This document shows positions 38,382 to 39,435 of a DNA stretch of 39,435 nt, one piece after another. Numbering within the stretch: the first letter of the stretch is position 1; each line of letters begins with the position of its first letter. This DNA is from JAIRTY01 sp050257395 (GTDB lineage: Bacteria > Actinomycetota > Actinomycetes > Streptosporangiales > Streptosporangiaceae). The notes under the pieces are model-generated. The model did no database searches and was not told where the DNA came from. It saw only the letters and a program-made list of their open reading frames with translations. A program made the position numbers and the translations under genes. Location of the stretch: positions 1-39,435 of the forward strand of contig JBLMWU010000221.1 in the NCBI GenBank assembly GCA_050257395.1. Reading direction: 5' to 3'.

Positions 38382-38671
38382 CCCGCCGCCCCCGGCGCCC
38401 GGTGAGCCGCTGGGGCCGGCTGATCGCCGGGCGCCTGATCGCCCGGGCGGCGGGCGTTTTCCTGATTTTGCCTGGTGGGTAATCCAGGTGAGCCTGCCAG
38501 CCGTCTTGTAGAAGCTTGCACAATGCATCAGAGTTGCGGATTTCCCGGGCAGGAACCCCTCTCACAGGAGGCGCAGCACGCAGCGTGACCGGCACCGCCC
38601 AGGCCGCGCATCCCCCTCGCACGCGCACCAACCCGGCTCTCTCGCGACACGAACACCACTGGAGGCCAGTT
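38382..38671 (+). other. 290-bp gap before the secreted protein
   Basis: No convincing gene. The first part holds a hairpin candidate. A 21-codon frame at 38523-38588 has no clear ribosome binding site and is not supported as a gene. The TTG start of the next gene is preceded by GGAGG at 38661-38665. No clear -10 was found. Confidence 0.5.
38426..38460 (+). terminator. Possible terminator after the B12-binding gene
   Basis: GCCGGGCG (38426-38433), loop CCTGAT, and CGCCCGGGC (38440-38448) pair with one bulged base. A GC-rich stretch and TTTTCCTGATTTT follow. The stem is imperfect, so this is tentative. Confidence 0.35.
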
Positions 38672-39400
38672 TTGAACGGCTCGCTGCTTCGGTCCCTGCC
38701 CGCCTGGGTGAAGGTGACCGTCCCCTCCCTCGCACTGGTCGCCGGTACCGGGATGTTCGCCCTCGGGTCCGCGGGTGCGGCCACCTCCCTGCCGCCCGGC
38801 ACCGCGCACGGATGCGTCTACCTGCACTCCAACCGGACCCTGGAGAGGGTCTACACGAACCCGGGCTCAGGCCTGACCTGCCCGAAGGGCACCTTCCAGG
38901 TGGTGTGGCCCAACGGGGCGGACAACGACCCGGCCCCCGTTCCCGACGTCAACGGCTCCCTGGCGAGCAACACGGCGCTTCCTTCCTCTGGCCCTGTCAG
39001 CGTCGCCACGGGCGGCCATTTCTCGACAAGCAAGACTCCGGTCGGCACGGTGTCTGTCCCCGCCGGGAAGTACCTGGTGAGCGTGAACTTCAAGGCGACC
39101 CCGAACGCCGCTACCAGCGGTGCGGTGTTCCCGCAGATGATGATCTACAACGGGCCGCAGACAGGGTCGGACTTCAGCAACAACCTCTTCAACATCGGCA
39201 ACGGCTCGCTGGAGCAGTTCACCAGCAGCCCACTGCCGTCGAACCTGATCGACTCCTACTTCAGCGGGTCGGGCGTCATCACCGTGCCGTCAGGCGGCGA
39301 GACGCTCAACGTCTACGCCTTCGGCTACGACTCGGACGGCGGAGCAGGCAGCTACCTGCTCGACGGTGCAACGGTCTCCGTTGTCCAGGTGGGCAGCTGA
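38672..39400 (+). CDS. Secreted protein of unknown function
   Basis: A 242-residue protein with an N-terminal signal peptide: hydrophobic core VTVPSLALVAGTGMFALGSA and likely cleavage after about residue 36 (AGA-A). TTG 38672 is chosen because GGAGG lies 6 nt upstream and the signal sequence then starts normally; the open frame to 38516 would put 52 unrelated residues ahead of it. Two cysteines (HGCVYLH and LTCPKG) may form a disulfide in a small N-terminal unit. The rest is Ser/Gly/Asn-rich and beta-like (VGTVSVPAGKYLVSVNFKAT, GVITVPSGGETLNVYAFGYD). No enzyme motif, anchor or repeat is seen. An extracellular beta-sandwich is likely; function unknown. Confidence 0.78.
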   Translation: MNGSLLRSLPAWVKVTVPSLALVAGTGMFALGSAGAATSLPPGTAHGCVYLHSNRTLERVYTNPGSGLTCPKGTFQVVWPNGADNDPAPVPDVNGSLASNTALPSSGPVSVATGGHFSTSKTPVGTVSVPAGKYLVSVNFKATPNAATSGAVFPQMMIYNGPQTGSDFSNNLFNIGNGSLEQFTSSPLPSNLIDSYFSGSGVITVPSGGETLNVYAFGYDSDGGAGSYLLDGATVSVVQVGS

Positions 39401-39435
39401 TCGGACGCGGACAGTCAGCGAGAGCAGCCGCGGCG

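Noticed and set aside
38523..38588. 21-codon frame upstream of the secreted protein gene
   Set aside because: No convincing ribosome binding site, no coupling to the next start and no amino acid bias of a leader peptide.

Overview
This window is chromosomal DNA of a high-GC Actinomycetota bacterium. The G+C content is very high with strong GC-ending codon bias. Supporting markers are a BldC-type regulator, GlgE/GlgP glucan metabolism, a DUF3017 protein, an IDH1-like NADP isocitrate dehydrogenase and many genes with a TAnnnT -10 box placed for leaderless transcription. A Streptomyces- or Streptosporangiales-like soil lineage is plausible, but I cannot fix the genus. I see no tRNA, rRNA, insertion sequence, prophage or CRISPR array; the region looks like stable core and accessory chromosome.

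Layout. 1-4177: divergent glgE (cut by the window start) and glgP, both probably leaderless. 4178-4451: a promoter region unusually dense in ACGT-core palindromes ahead of a bldC-like gene. 4824-6142: enoyl-CoA hydratase and an unrecognised conserved-looking protein. 6254-9435: a Ser/Thr kinase with minisatellite-encoded repeats and several C-terminal membrane segments, convergent with an FHA-HTH protein. 9648-13553: TCA-cycle cluster (citrate synthase, DUF3017 protein, icd, mdh), closed by a 16-bp-stem bidirectional terminator. 13727-17100: Leloir galactose operon galT-galE-galK on the minus strand. 17260-20472: CNNM/CBS membrane protein and guaA. 20557-21819: kynureninase. 21924-22784: lipoprotein. 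22801-27598: form II CO-dehydrogenase-type molybdenum hydroxylase operon (S-L-M-G order), whose CoxG carries an RpoA alphaCTD-like domain and a membrane anchor. 27785-30998: PIG-L deacetylase, a tandem-duplicated PAP2 phosphatase and a divergent diacylglycerol-kinase-like gene. 31060-35532: aldehyde dehydrogenase and saccharopine-dehydrogenase-like operon divergent from an APC permease, a likely amine or amino-acid catabolic module. 35588-38381: leaderless pcrA helicase and a stand-alone B12-binding mutase subunit. 38672-39400: a secreted protein of unknown function with a TTG start.

How the genes connect. GlgE builds alpha-glucan and GlgP phosphorolyses it, while the gal operon feeds hexose phosphate and UDP-sugars. 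The citrate synthase-icd-mdh cluster covers three TCA steps. The PAP2 and diacylglycerol-kinase genes encode opposing lipid phosphate reactions. The kinase and FHA-HTH pair could form a phosphorylation-to-transcription circuit. The less usual items are the CoxG-alphaCTD fusion, the double PAP2 protein, the kinase architecture and the palindrome cluster before bldC.
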